A stretch of 64,000 nucleotides of DNA from contig OX637294.1 in NCBI GenBank assembly GCA_951799445.1, positions 25,073,452 to 25,137,451 on the forward strand, read 5' to 3'. Made by a program: the position numbers and the translations under genes. This document shows positions 33,201-45,859 of the stretch, piece by piece. The stretch comes from Pseudisothecium myosuroides. Lineage: Eukaryota > Streptophyta > Bryopsida > Hypnales > Lembophyllaceae. Each line of letters opens with the position of its first letter. Position 1 is the first letter of the stretch. Under the pieces are notes generated by a model that was given only the letters and a program-made list of their open reading frames with translations, did no database searches and was not told where the DNA came from.

Positions 33201-34190
33201 TGGAATTTGCATTTCTCGATGAAACTGACTAGCCAGAGTTGCCTGGAAGGTTCGTGAGAGTAAGAAAACATTCCTTGTTCGCGACATTCGGACACCGTTA
33301 GCTCCTGGTTCGCCGGTCAACCCGCCGCCATGTTGTAAATTCTTGTTAAATTGGATGTCGCCGTCGATTCTGGTACTTCTGACTATCGGAAAGTCTTCAA
33401 ACTTGACTGGTCGCTTATTTTATGTATAAAACTTTAATCTAATTTTTAGTGAGATTTTACCACACTCTGGGTAATTTCTATGAAATTACCATCAGTTTCA
33501 AAGACGGTTGACTTCCGATGAAGTCATCGTGGAGTTTTATAAAATCCCGAAACTTTTGGGCAATCTTCTAGGAAGTGTTCAAAAGCTAAAGGCAAAACCA
33601 AAGCTCCAATAAGGATGCTAAATTTAGCGGTTCCTTAATAATTTCCGCCCTAGGGGGAAATTCGCCTGGTACCAGGGTTTGTCGTGGATGATTAGTTCCG
33701 TTGTTGAACTCTTGGCATGCTTTTACCCTAAAAGCACCTTTTTGTAAGCTCCAATCATCTTGCCCTTCTTCTACTTTGCATTCTGATTCGTATTCTTTAA
33801 TATTTGCAGGTTTTCACATAACTAGCCCAAATTCCACATGAATTGAATCTAGACACTTCTAAATCTGAACATAGACTCTTATGATTCAGCCAGGCTGTCA
33901 CATGTGCTCACATGTCGAGTTTTACATGGACAGGACACTAGAACTGGCTAATTCTCACATTCTCACATCCCTCGTAAACGCTAATTTGGACTATAAGATA
34001 CTAAACTAAGACCTAAACTTGGAAAAGCATTATATTTTGTGTTTCCCGTGATCTTAGGACAACTTTTCGCTGATTTGGCAAGGACTTCTACCAAACTTCT
34101 CTCAACTGACTTATTCATGCTATTTTGTATGAATTAATACTAAAAATTAACAATAATCGCGAAAAATAAACCCAGAGCTCCAAATGCTAT
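30260..34190 (+). mobile_element. long LTR-like repeat, copy 2
   Basis: About 3.9 kb, collinear with 20160-25780 and lacking the nested solo LTR. Shared anchors include CTAAGTATTTAACTTAATTCC, GTACACATGAAAGTGTTTAAAC (twice here, about 32096 and 32176; the first copy has matching pairs at 21690 and 21770), CCTTATATACTCGC and GACATTCGGACACCG. A GC-rich section at 31190-31500 is expanded by a tandem repeat. If the pair are LTRs this is the 3' one. No polypurine tract was visible before it, which weakens the model. Confidence 0.62.
31205..31345 (+). repeat. about 25-bp tandem repeat, roughly five to six units
   Basis: Units of the form GTATGGTCTGATCAACTCAG followed by CCTTC, shortening and diverging to the right. 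Absent from the equivalent part of the first long-repeat copy (about 21110), so it expanded after the two copies separated. Confidence 0.8.
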
Positions 34191-34199
34191 CTTGAGGGC

Positions 34200-34660
34200 T
34201 CACAACAGGTACTGAAGATGTTTAGAAAATCAAACCGCTTGTGCTCAAAATGACAGCAATGCCATTTGAGTTGATTAGGCCCTCGATATACGATGCAAAA
34301 AATTGTAGTTTAGATTAGAGATTCATATAGAGATTCAACATCAAAAATTTATTAAAGGCGATTAAGGATGGGGCTCACTATTGCACCTAGCCTACAGTCT
34401 CTTATCACTCTATTTTGAATTCACTTTTGCACACGTTGACCGATCCACGACCTCAACTTAGGTGTGAAGAGCTGTTGTACAAATATATCATCATAACATT
34501 CGAACTTAATTACATTTATTGTATTGTTTCTAGCTGATTGGAGGGGCTCTTTATCTGCTAAAGAGGCATTTGAGGATGTGTTTATTATGCATTTTTGTTT
34601 AGTTTTTTAATGTATATTTGATGTTGATTGTGATATTCGATCTGTTGTGTACTATAATCT
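34200..34660. other. no recognisable gene
   Basis: AT-rich spacer between the long repeat and the hAT relic. It may contain the 3' part of the hAT element, but no terminal inverted repeat was identified. Confidence 0.35.
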
Positions 34661-35400
34661 TTATTTATACGACACCACTTTTACGTGAAATATATCATTG
34701 TCATTCACATCTCGGAAAACTAAGAACACCAATTCAATCAAATCACAAAGAGTAGTGACTGTCTGCCATCTGCTGAGCCATCGAATCTTGTGATACTGCT
34801 TCATAGATTTGTTAACAACAAACAATTCATCCTCCAAAGCCGTAAGCTTATGCTTGCGTTTATTAGAGTTTTTGAAAGAAGAAGACATTGAATTTAACAA
34901 TGAATTAACTTCAGCTGATAAAACCTTGCAGTCTTGAGTTTTTGCAGCATCCAGTGCTGCAAGGTTTGTGCAATGAACAACATAATGGCAAGCAAAGAGA
35001 ACAAATTCACTTGATTGATGATTCTTATAGCGACATTGTTCTATCCACCAACCATCATATTCGCTCCATCGTTGGCGAATGTCACAAACTTTTGTAAATC
35101 TAATCTTCACTTTCAAAGATGAATGATAATAATATCATAAATCACAGCAGCGTCCTTTTTATTGTCTTCTATCTGTAAGAGGCCTAAAAATAGGATAACA
35201 AACAAACCCTCCTCCACAATCATAGCAAACACTACAAATTGTCCTATGACTGAGATGTCAATGGACTCATCAATTATAATGCCCAAAATAGAGAGTTTTA
35301 AATCCTACAAATTATTTTTTTAAATTACAATTGAAATGCACCAAACAAGGTCACTGCAAGCTTTTTCGTCTTGATGCATATTATTGTGATAGGATATTTG
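34661..35400 (-). pseudogene. hAT-superfamily transposase relic
   Basis: The open part (34661-35116, 151 codons) contains HYVVHCTNLAALDAAKTQD and DELFVVNKSMKQYHKIRW followed by LSRWQTVTTLCDLIE, the RNase H-like core and the conserved RW(L/T)S block of hAT transposases of the kind resembling animal ZNF862-type proteins. Upstream on the same strand (about 35130-35400), in other frames, are IIIDESIDISV, VEEGLFVILFLGLLQIED and KKDAAVIYD, the preceding conserved block, interrupted by frameshifts and stops. No start codon, BED finger or C-terminal dimerisation domain is intact, so it is a dead fragment. Confidence 0.78.
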
Positions 35401-37519
35401 ACAGAAATCAATAATTTATTCAATGTTGAAAATTTGGAAATAAGGAGAGACTACTTCTCTATAAAGTATGCAACTTGAAATAGAGTATATAATGCTTTAT
35501 CACAAACACGGTAGCTGTTTGGGATTCCCTTCTCCATAGTCTTCTCCTCACTACTAAATACCTAAAAAAGTCACTGGTATTCATTCAATCGAACATGGTC
35601 CAAGAATGCACTTACTTTGAAATTTTTTTAACTTTTTTTTGCATATATCGAGCGGCCCCTTTTCCATCTACAAAAAACTTTGTTCAACTTTGTTCAACTT
35701 TGTCCAACTTTGTTCAACTTTGTCCAACTTTGTCCAACTCAGTTGAGAACTTCAATCACTGGAATTGTACAAACCAAAGTTCTTTCTACAAACTTTGTAT
35801 GATTTTTGCTTGGAAAGGGAGAGTTTTCTCCATACCAGACAGTGAACTCTTTACTAATCTACAGCTCTCACTACCGGAGGAGCCCAAATGGCCAAATCAA
35901 TTAAGTTTATTTTACGAGATTTTACAAAATAATAGTCATGCAATGATTTTTGTCTCTTAGCCATTGTCAAAACCTGACACAATCAACAAATGGGACATTA
36001 CAAGCCTAAAGAATTTACACAATACAAATTCGCAAAGAGAAATAGAAGCTGAAGGAAAAAAAATGGGGTAACAGATTTAAGCAACGAACCTGATTTCCAG
36101 CCACATGGTACTACTTTATAAAGTGATCAATCTTAAGCTGAACAATTGATACTACTCACTTCATATCAAAATATTCAATCTGACATATTCCTACACCTAA
36201 TTGATAAAGCACTATAATATGATCAAAATTGAAATATTTATTTAATTTTTAGATAATATTAAAGTATTTTTATTTTAATCAACACTACATTATAATTACA
36301 TCTCAAAATTGATTCAAATTGGTAGTTGTCATGTGTGTGTTTATTATTGTATATCCATTGGTTATTGTTGAATGAGAAATTATATCATGTGAGTGTAATT
36401 TGAATTAACTTCATTGATTGATATGAATATTCCGAATTAGAATGAATGAACGTATATTGAAAAGCCTGTGATGAATGAAGCAATTAAGAGATTATAAATT
36501 ACAGTTAAATATTAATTAAAAGTCAAATTTATGATTGAGAGATAGAAAATTAATGAATCCAGTAGTGATGAGAAATTTGGAGCAAATTAAATTCTAATTG
36601 GTGGAATTAATCTAATTTGAAGTGCATAAGAAGTCTGTTTAGATCAATCGTGAATAAAGCCTAGCTAAGTCGAGCAACTATGAAGATACTAAGCCAAGTT
36701 GGAGTTGAAGTGATCTAGTGATGCCGAGGATACAAAAGCAGAAAGAATGAACTAGTTGGTGCAAGAAATTTAAAGTTTGAAATATTCACAGTGAAAAGAA
36801 TCAAATCCTAAAATAATGTCATTTAGTCTTTTGTGGCTTTAAGAGTGGAGGGTAGCTCATAATTAGGCTTAATTGATATAAATCAAAATCTTAAGTTGTG
36901 CCCCCCCTAGTTGATGTTTATTTACTATTTCGTAAATTTTCTATTTGAAATTCTCCAGAGGAACGAATTTAATATATTATTGGGTAAATTTTAAGAATTT
37001 ATAAATTATCCGGAATCTACAAATATCCATACAACTATTTATGTCATCTTGTTGTATGAACCGCTCAATGTCTTAATTAATTGAAAGCGTATGAAGAACT
37101 TTCCCTACAAACCGCATGATAATTAAATCAAAAAACATAAATTGTTTTACATAATTTCAAAAATAAAACAACGACAAACAAAAACACGATAAAGCTAAAC
37201 AGACTAGGGATGAGATGTTGAGAGTAAAGATGATTTAAGTCTCATTCTTCTTTTATATTACCATCAAAAAAAAAATTTGTTGGTAAAAATTAGATCATCT
37301 TTAATGGTAGAATTTAAAGTTACATGAATATTATATGAATTGTTAACTTTTTATTTTTGAATTTGAGTTTCAAATTTAAAAATAAAAAATTAACCAAACA
37401 GAAAGGTTAGCCAAATAAAAACTCCCTATTTTCAGTGGTATAAGTTAAAACTTATAAAAATGCTTTGATTATGAGTTAAAAATGAATAAATTTTTAAATT
37501 TTTAAACTTTATTTATTAA
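35401..37519. other. AT-rich spacer, no gene
   Basis: Contains the 10-bp tandem repeat at 35676-35739. The frame 35595-35960 is largely that repeat and is not a known protein. Nothing else recognisable. Confidence 0.45.
35676..35739 (+). repeat. 10-bp tandem repeat, six units
   Basis: AACTTTGTTC and AACTTTGTCC alternate over about 64 bp. Because the period is not a multiple of three, the translation cycles through three registers. Confidence 0.9.
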
Positions 37520-40500
37520 TTGGAGTTAGCTCAAGTAACTGGAGGGTGGTGTTTCTCTCAACATTCAATGGCACCTCACAGTAGATATGAAAACTATCAA
37601 ATGTATATATGGCTTAAAGCATGGTGTCAATGTTACATACTTACACAAATGGAACACCTCTTTGAAAACCGTTTGAAAACATTGACAAAGAAATGGATTA
37701 ATCTTAAGCAAAAAATAAACATTTACAAGATGTCAAAACATGAAAGGATTCATTGATTTTTTTGCATGTAGAGAGGCATTTGAATTTGTAATGGATGATA
37801 CTATAAATCCTTTTAACATGAGTGAAGAATGATGTGACATTTTCAAATTGAATATTGTTTGTAGGATTAGAAACGGATGAAACTCTGTTGTGTCAAATTT
37901 ATTCATTATTTATTTTTGTTCAAGTATTAGATGAAAAATTTTAAAAATTTTAGGATTTTAGGATACCGATTTATAAAATAAAAGGCACAAGAATGCAATG
38001 CATTCGGTATAAATCAAGACATTTTGTAATAAAGAGATATATTAGTGTAGCCAACTCTTTGGTAATGCATAATGACTTGTTCAATTTTTAAAAAAATTTA
38101 GCTATTTTCATTGATTTTTTCTCTTCTTTTTTAAGACAGAAGTTGAGTCTTCTAATTTAAATTTTTTTAATTATTGCCTTCGTACATATGAAAAAAAAAT
38201 TATACAAAAAAATTTGTTTATAAAATATTTAATATTTTTTTTGGTGGTTTATTTATTGTCATTAATATTAAGCCAACAAGGTCTAAGATTGAGGTACGAG
38301 ATTGTAATGGACATACAATCAATTCTCTTGTACGCATTAAAACGTTGAGGCTTCAATCAGCACCAGTGAATTTTTTTCATGGTATTACAGAAATTCTCTC
38401 TTAAAAATAGAGTTTTCTTTCAAAAATCTAGTAACTTAAAAAAATTCTCGATCATATTTTAATTATAAAGCCAAATTAATTTATTAATCTTATTTAATGA
38501 TTAGTTTGTCATTTGATTCATCTTTTTCCTTGTTTCTCTCTATTTATCATTTCATTCCTTCTTTCACTCTAATTGAATTGTTGAAGATTGTATTTGATTT
38601 TTTTTGTTTTTAATTAAATTCCTCTGCATTCAATTTTTAGAAGCTTTTAAGAGTCTAATTTTGAATTTAAAATATGATAGATAATTTTTAGAGTTTTTAA
38701 AAATATGTTAAACTTTAAAAATACATAAAAATCAAAGAAGTTATGCTTACATGAAGTTTACTAATATGTTTGAATGAAAAAGTAATAATATCATTTAATA
38801 AAATTGAATATAGAATATAAACAATTAGATTAGATTCAAAGGTTATAAATTTATGCAAAAGACAATTCAATAGTTTAAATCAATAGAAATTAGTAAATGA
38901 ACTTTTAAAGTATCAAATAGCAGTCAAATTTCATTCATATGCAATTTCTAGTAAAGAAGTTCAATCTTTAAGTGTCTAAATTTACTAGAAAGACAATTTT
39001 ATGATTTAGAAGTAAAATGTATTGAAAATTTTAAAAATAAAAAAACTATAGTAGAAGTTCAACGTAGTAAATAACAAATAGGTAGTTACTTAGTACTTGT
39101 TGAAAATAATCAAATAAAAATTTAAAATTAGAATCACCTAAATGACTTTTTGAGGATTTTAGAATTAATTTACAATAAAAAAATAAATTATAATCAAGTA
39201 AATTTAACATAAAATAAAATTTGATCCTAGTTTATTTTCTTTTTAGATAAGAATTATGAGTATTGAGTCATTTTAAATAAAACTTAAAAATTAGATTTAA
39301 TCTTAAAATCTCAAGTGAATTAGCATTGATAGATTAGTAGAAATTAATGGATGAAGTTTTTTAAAAGGGTTAAAAAATAAAACTTCACCCATTTGTATTA
39401 CATTGATAATTTATTTTAATAATATTTTAATTATATTATATTTTTAATATTTAAAAATAAAAATATTATAAATTTATTTTAAATTTTAAATTTTAATAAT
39501 AAATAGTTTTAAAATTAATTCTTAGTCTTCTTAGAGCACATGTTTAGGTCTTGTGTACTTTTGCTAACTATCACTCAATTCTAATGTAATTATAAAGATG
39601 CAACAATATTTACATGTTGAATGTGATTTGTAAGAAATAAATAATGAAGTAGGAAGGTTAAATATTTTTAAAAAAAATCATCCTTTCAAATTTCAAGTAG
39701 AAATGTAAAGTATCTAATTAAAAAATGAATTTTTTTATTAATGTGGTTAATTTTGAATAATTATGCCAATTTTTAAGATTAAACTTCATGTATTTAAAAA
39801 ATAAAATTCATTTATCACTAGTGAAAAATTTCTAAAGTATAAAAGATGTAGTAAAAGTGCACTTTATAAAATAGAATGTTCTGAAAGCATACTTAACTAA
39901 GGCTTTAATACTATTTAAATTTTTTTTTAAATAATTTTTTTTTTTAATTCTTACATTTTTACACATTGTTATTATCTTTGTGATGAAGAGCCGAAATTTA
40001 TGTTTACTTGTTATAAAATGTTTTTTGATCATGAAATTTTATACCGCTATAAATTATTTTAAATTACTATTAATAATTTTTTATTAGAAGGAATCTAGGC
40101 CATGTGGAAGGCCATTTGACTTTCAACCGCAATGCAAATATAGAATTTTTTAAAATTAAAATTATTTTTATTATTAAATTAATTAATTAATTAATTAAAT
40201 TGCCAACTTAATATGGCACAACTAATAATCACGTGGGCTCCTAAAAAAATATTTTAATAAGTTTTTGGCTATATTGCACTGTTGCATACATGTTGTTAAG
40301 TAGCCTACAACAAGCTTGAATTTTTTTCTAATGGCAATGCTAGGCATCTACATGAAATTGATGTTGAATAGGAATTGAATGTACTCTATTTATCCTAATG
40401 GTGGGTATAATGCGCTTATAGTGTGTAGTTTGAAATTTCAAAAAACAACTACGATTATTTGGGATGTTCTGTACACCATCTAACAATGGATTAGAGTGTA

Positions 40501-40610
40501 ATTGCCTGATGTGAGCATTTATTTATCCACCCTTGGTAAATAACTGAGCACAACCAGATTCTTGTGTTTAGAGTCAATTTTATTCTAATGGGTGTTTAAC
40601 GTTGGTGCAA
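37520..40610. other. very AT-rich DNA with decayed repeats, no gene
   Basis: Small frames (37520-37756, 39832-40032) match nothing I know. A family-H hallmark in inverted orientation lies at 39340-39420. A short plus-strand translation at 37770-37860 (EAFEFVMDDTINPFNMSEE) looks protein-like but is isolated. Confidence 0.4.
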
Positions 40611-42130
40611 TGTGCCTTCTAAGCAATGGATCTTTTTTAATTTCCTAAACATACACTAATACACTATTTTGCAATGAAATAAAAAGAAATCAACCAAATT
40701 GCAAGAATTATTTTAACTAGTTTAAAGTTAAGTAGGCCAATGTGGTTCTTGAATGAAAATGCTTATAGTCTAAATTTAAAAACTTCAGGTGATAGAAAAT
40801 TTCATGTCAATTTCAATAACATAAAATATGGCCCTATCCGACCTTCCTAATAAAAGATATGGACAGATGAAATTTAGTCTTTAAGAAGCTACCTAATTTC
40901 ATTCACCTCTTGGAACTTCTTTCCTATTTTAAATGGACCCCTAGATTTAGGTTACTAACTTTTATTTGTGTTTCAAGTTTGGAGTTGGATAGATGATTTT
41001 TTACTAACTTCATCCATTCCCTAATCTAAACTTCATTCTTCATTTTTTTTCTAGGTTTTTTTAGTCTTTTTCTAAGTTTGAACCATTTTTTGGGCTATCT
41101 TGAGTTATTACTTTGAACTCCAACCTAAAATTTCTTTCTTGTTAAAATTTGCGTTGATCTAACTAGCTACTTCTTTGTTTCTAAATGTGCTGAATGACTC
41201 CTAATCACTTATTACTTTTATACTTTTTATGTCTGTTTTTTAAAGAGTTTGATTTTATTTTTTCAAAATGTTGACCTACTTTAACTTTGACCTTTCCTAT
41301 CAAAAGATATTGATGGATGAGGTTTGACTGCTAATGAACTAATCGGTGTTTTAAACTTCATCCACTAATTACTACTAACCTAACTTTCTAAACTAACTTT
41401 TAATTTCACCTATGGATTCTAAATTACCTCTACTTCTAAATTTTTTAATCTTGTTTCTCTTGGTTGACCTTAGTTGATTTTCATCTAATCTACATGCTAA
41501 ACTTTTTCCACCTATATCTTTCTCATTTTAAATCCATTTTATGTATTTTATATTTTGGAAACCTTTAGACTTCTACTATATGATTCTAAAGTTAAACTTG
41601 GCTTAAAAATTTATCCTAATGGCTAAACTTTAACCTAACTTTCGTCTATGGTTTAAAATCCTAATTAAAAAACTTAGAAGGAAAATAGTGGAATTAGGCA
41701 CTTACCTCATTCTCCATCTTGCCCTTTTTTGGTAATTTGCTTACTACTAAATGGTAATTTTGATTGCAATTCTTATTCCTCATTTTAATTTCTTCGTTCC
41801 CTAGCTTTGAATCTTATTCTTCCCTTCTAAATATCTTCCTTCTCTTTTTAACTCCTTTTCTTTTTCTTCTCAATTCCTTTTTTCCTAATTTCTTTTTCCT
41901 ATCAATTATTGGAAGTTACATTATCGACTTTGATCAAAGGAACAAACTATTCTCTTACAAAGTCAAGTATACAAATCCCACAATATTCTTATCTACTATT
42001 TTAGAAATAAGAATTTATATTTATTCTAACTCTTGTTGGTTGGCTGATGGATTTTCTCCTTAATTCCCTTAATCTTCTATTCTATCATAATTACAATTGA
42101 TATCTAACCATTTTGTATGAAAAATTTATT
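40611..42130 (+). repeat. family-H LTR-like repeat, longest copy
   Basis: Begins TGTGCCTTCTAAGCAATGG and carries the hallmark TTGATGGATGAGGTTTGACTG at about 41309, followed by CTTCATCCACTAATTACTAC. Related copies are at 9060-9420, 25790-27480 (inverted) and 29380-30240. The hydrophobic frame 41764-42063 is CT-rich low-complexity sequence. The right end and target duplication were not found. Confidence 0.5.
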
Positions 42131-42828
42131 TGTTGTCATAGTTGCTTGAGTTTAGAGCTCTCTAAATTTTCTCTTTAGCATTGACCAAGTGGTGTTCAGT
42201 CCTCTTAGCCTTGGGTACATGTCGTGTTTTAGCTCTCAGCCTGAGCAGAAGTCGTGTTGGCTTCCACTTTGATACAAGTAGTGTAGGGCGGGCAGTCTCA
42301 GTCAATTGCCTTGTAATTCCTTCCCCCTCTCGGAGAGGGCCCTTACTGTATTTTTTCTTTATTTTCCAATTTATTTAGATGATGTGGACTCTTACGAGCA
42401 AAAACTGCTTTGGCAAAGAATCCTTAACTCTCCGAATTTCTATCAACCAGGCTACTTGGTCCTGGATTTTGGTTTTTATTTCCTTTTAAATTTAACCTAA
42501 AATTCTAGAGTTAGATGGTTGAGCTTTTTTAAGCTCTGAGTTTCTAGTGTTTTATTTTCTCACATAGATTGAAATAAACATCTTAGGGACTGGGACTATT
42601 TCTGACTTGATTTTATTAACTTCATATTTATTTCTAAATTTTCCAAGGGCTTATTGAAACTCAAAGGATAGGGCTGATTCTCCACTTGATTTGACTTTGC
42701 TTCTGATTCTGACATCTCTTACATGGACTAAATTAAAAATCTCAAGGGCTAGGGCTGGGGCTGTTCACAAATTTAACTGCTTTGATTTTTGAATTTTCTA
42801 AATTTATCACATAAACTAAACTAAAACT
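42131..42828. other. no recognisable gene
   Basis: Contains two overlapping chance frames (42181-42378, 42306-42500) and phrases repeated nearby (AGGGCTGATTCTCCACTTGAT, CAAGGGCTAGGGCTGGGGC), suggesting further LTR-type debris. Confidence 0.4.
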
Positions 42829-43027
42829 TTAACCCTTGAACGCCCATAACGTGCACTACTAGAAGAATTCGGTCCAAATGAAGACAAAATCAACAGAAAT
42901 GTGTTGGTTTCTCTTGTTGGTTAGGAACTCTTGGTTCGGACCGGCTATCAACACATTTCTGTTGATTTTGTCTTGGTCAAATCTGAAATTTAAGATAAAA
43001 AATAAATAAATAAAATAAAAAACTTTT

Positions 43028-43137
43028 TTTGGATTGCTCCCTATCCGCCATGTGGACTGCCCCTACCTACCCATGGCATGGTTCAAACCCAAGACTTCAT
43101 GCTTGGAGCCCATAGACTCCAGCCATTGCACCAGGGT
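43028..43137 (-). mobile_element. tRNA-derived SINE
   Basis: On the minus strand the sequence opens with an A-box-like TGGTGCAATGGCTGG (complement of 43120-43134) and about 33 bases on has a B-box-like GGTTTGAACC (complement of 43080-43089), the internal RNA polymerase III promoter spacing of tRNA. The 3' side (lower coordinates) runs into an A/T tail at 43000-43027. GC-richer than its surroundings. It is not a functional tRNA gene, since no acceptor or anticodon stem can be drawn. Confidence 0.68.
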
Positions 43138-44259
43138 TGGAGTCATTTGATGTAAGCAGGAATGTGAGTTTTATTTATTGGTTTTCTAGTCATTTTTCAC
43201 AAAATCAGCAAACTTTGAAGGCCCGTATCTCCTTCATTTTAGGTCCGTTTTCCATGAAACTTGTTGGAAATGGTTCATACTGAAGTCTACTTTTAGTGAT
43301 AAAATTTTCAATTTTTTCTGAATTGTTTTGAAATTCTGAGAAGCATTATTCTAAAAGTAGTTTTACTTTATTCTTTTCATTTTCATTTTGCAAATTCAGC
43401 AGACTTTGGAGGCTCATATTTCCTTCATAGAAAGTCCGTTTTCCATAAAACTTGTTGGAAATGATTGATATTGAAGTCTAATTTCAGTGGTAAAATTTTC
43501 AATTTAATCTAACTTGTTTTAAAAATCTGACAAGCATTTTTGTAAAGGTAGTTCAGCCAAATTTTAGAATTAAATAGTTGAATTGTTGAATAGTTCAAGT
43601 TTAGGATTTTGAATAGTATAGAACTTACATTTGGTATAGTTTAACACTCGAAACTCAAATTCTAATCCCTAATTTACTATTGTCATCTTGAGGGACTAAA
43701 TGATTTTCAAGCATGTTCCTATCACCTCAATTTTTAATGAAATTTTGTTATAAAATAGAATATATTATTATCTTTCTATGAGTTTAATTTTTATATCAAT
43801 TATTATGGTTCAAAATATATGTGAAGCTTTGATTCATTCTATTTAGATTTGTGATGAAGAAGTTGTGAAGAATCTTAATTTCCGGACAATCTAAGCATCT
43901 TCGTGACATCTCTTGAACCAACGAAGTATAATTTTTATATTAAATTCTAAAATATATGTTAGAAATTCAATTCAATTATAAGTTTGAATTCTAATCAAAT
44001 TACATCCTAGTGAAAATTGAATGAAAATTGCATTAGAAATTGAATTGATCAAAGTTGAACCGAAGTCAAAATTTTCATCAAGTTATTTGAATCACAATTT
44101 GATTTACAATTGAAATTGATTAAAATTTTGATCAAATTTTAAGTTTGAATTGTTATTAAAGAATATCATTAGAGTTTAAAATAAATTCAAAATCAAATTT
44201 TATTCATTAAAAATTTGATTAAAATTTGAATTTTATATTCAAATTTTGTATAAGATTCC

Positions 44260-44500
44260 AAATGATTTTGAAAGATTCTAAAAGATTTTTAAAAATTTCA
44301 AAAGATTTCAATAGAATTTTAAAAGATGTTCAAAAGTGTCTAATAGATTTCAATAGATTTCCAAAAGATTCTAATAAATTCTAATATTTTTTCAAAACAT
44401 TCTAGTAGATTCCTAAAAATTTAGTAGATTCGTAAGAGATTCCAAGAGATTCCAAAAGATTCCAAAAAGATTCCAAAAAGATCTCAAAAGATTCCTTGAA
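44260..44500. repeat. degenerate AGATTCCAAA tandem array
   Basis: About twenty loosely conserved units of 8-12 bp (AAAGATTCTA, AAGATTTCAA, GAGATTCCA) fill this part of the CACTA interior. Confidence 0.7.
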
Positions 44501-45288
44501 ATTCAACAGAATTGTGTTGGTTTACATTGAACCAACAGAAAACGTGTTGATGCGGTCCAAAAAAACACATTTGATGAGGAAAAATCATTTTTATGTTGAT
44601 TCCAACAGAAATGTGCTGATTTTGTCTTGGTTTTGACTGCCTCTCTAGTAGTGGTGATTTTTGAAATGAAGGAGCTTAGGACTTCCTCCCAATCGGATTG
44701 TCACCACTTGTTTATTTTGCGGGATCCAAAACTAACCATTAAAATTGAATAATGCTTTAGGCTCGGAAGTACGTGAAACTTTTTAGAATGATCCACCATA
44801 TAGATGTAGAAGTTATAATAGTCAAAGTTGAATTGAAAAATTCCGCAATCAGCCAAATTTGAGGGGTATATCACTTCTCGGATGTGTTGAGGCATGAGCA
44901 AGCTAAAATCAAAGGCTGAAGTTTTGACAACAGTTAGGGTGGATCCCAATTTGACAACACACAAAATTACAAAACTTTCTGACGTCGGAATCTATACTTA
45001 TGGATCTTCATAAAACAAAATGGAAAGGAAAACCAGGAGCAGTGCACAGTGATGCCGGTCACTTTCGTTTCGCAAAATGAGCGCAAAAGCCACCTTCCTC
45101 CAATCCGACTAGCTACAGCTTTTGTCCGAAGCATTGCAGTAAAGATCTGCCACGTACTCGTACTGAAAGCCTCATTATTACAAACCTTTGTACAGTTTTC
45201 AGGGTAGTACAATGGAATCTGGCGACAGGCAATTCTTTTTTTAATTTTGGAAGGCCAGATTTAGGGCACTGAGGCACTCAGGGGTTAA

Positions 45289-45859
45289 GGGCTATGTGTT
45301 GATTTTTCTTGAAAATTTTGGTTGAGCCAGTGAGCCTTTGTTAGTTGAAATTTGAAAATCTAAGGGCATCCCCACGCCGGACTCCTCAAACAGGGGTGCC
45401 AAGCTACAATATTACGGGATTTGGCGTTGACAGGTTGCCCCATACTAGAATGGAATTGAGCCACGTTAAGAGCGTCCCCCAAGAAAATCCGTTGCCACGT
45501 AATGAGAGGCATCGTCTCTGTCACGTTATGATGAGAGGCACTGTCCTTGCTAGGGTCTGTTTGGGATTTATGAGGGTTGAACCCGCTGCTACTTTTATCC
45601 TATGGTTGCTTCATTGTGCGAGAGAACCAAAAGTTCATTTTCTTTCATTTCAAATTTCTAGAGTGCTTTGAGACTTGTGTGCAAGGATGAAAAAAGGAGG
45701 ATGGGTGGGATGATAACATTTATAGGGTTGAAGCCATTTTAAAAATTGTTGCACACTATGGAAGCCTGGAGAGGCAAAGTTGCAGCACATTTGCAAGAGA
45801 TGCGCGAAGACAACAAACAAGAAAATATAATTTTCAATAGTTTTTTAGATTAAGTTTGT
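45289..45859. other. GC-richer repeat DNA, no confirmed gene
   Basis: Includes GGGCATCCCCACGCCGG at 45365 and GGGTCTGTTTGGGATTTATG at about 45553; both resemble terminal sequences of plant MITE families (the second is Tourist/PIF-like) but no partner end was found. The frame 45345-45671 shows no known domain. Confidence 0.4.

Larger units (their letters stand above)
42854..44653. mobile_element. non-autonomous CACTA element, 1.8 kb
   Basis: Starts CACTACTAGAAGAA and ends TCTCTAGTAGTG, with perfect 3-bp duplication GTG (42851-42853 and 44654-44656). Subterminal regions are inverted repeats: GACAAAATCAACAGAAATGTG near the left end and CAGAAATGTGCTGATTTTGTC near the right. The left subterminal region also folds on itself (42880-42980). 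The interior carries a SINE and A/T-rich repeats but no transposase. Confidence 0.83.
42833..45284. mobile_element. TTAA-flanked element D hosting a CACTA insertion
   Basis: Outer TTAA at 42829-42832 and 45285-45288, with ends CCCTTGAACGCCC and (complement of the right end) CCCCTGAGTGCC. Without the CACTA element at 42854-44653 it is about 650 bp, the size of element A. The match between ends is short, so the pairing is less secure than for A, B and C. The minus-strand frames 44701-44964 and 44967-45212 lie inside it and have no known domain. Confidence 0.5.

Noticed and set aside
41764..42063. Hydrophobic frame resembling a membrane protein
   Set aside because: It is translation of CT-rich low-complexity DNA in a dispersed repeat.
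43080..43137. Possible tRNA gene
   Set aside because: A-box- and B-box-like words are present but no cloverleaf can be drawn; a tRNA-derived SINE explains it better.
45345..45671. Open frame of 108 codons
   Set aside because: The DNA has repeated phrases (GAGAGGCA twice, CCACGT(A/T) twice) and MITE-like termini; the translation has no recognisable motif.
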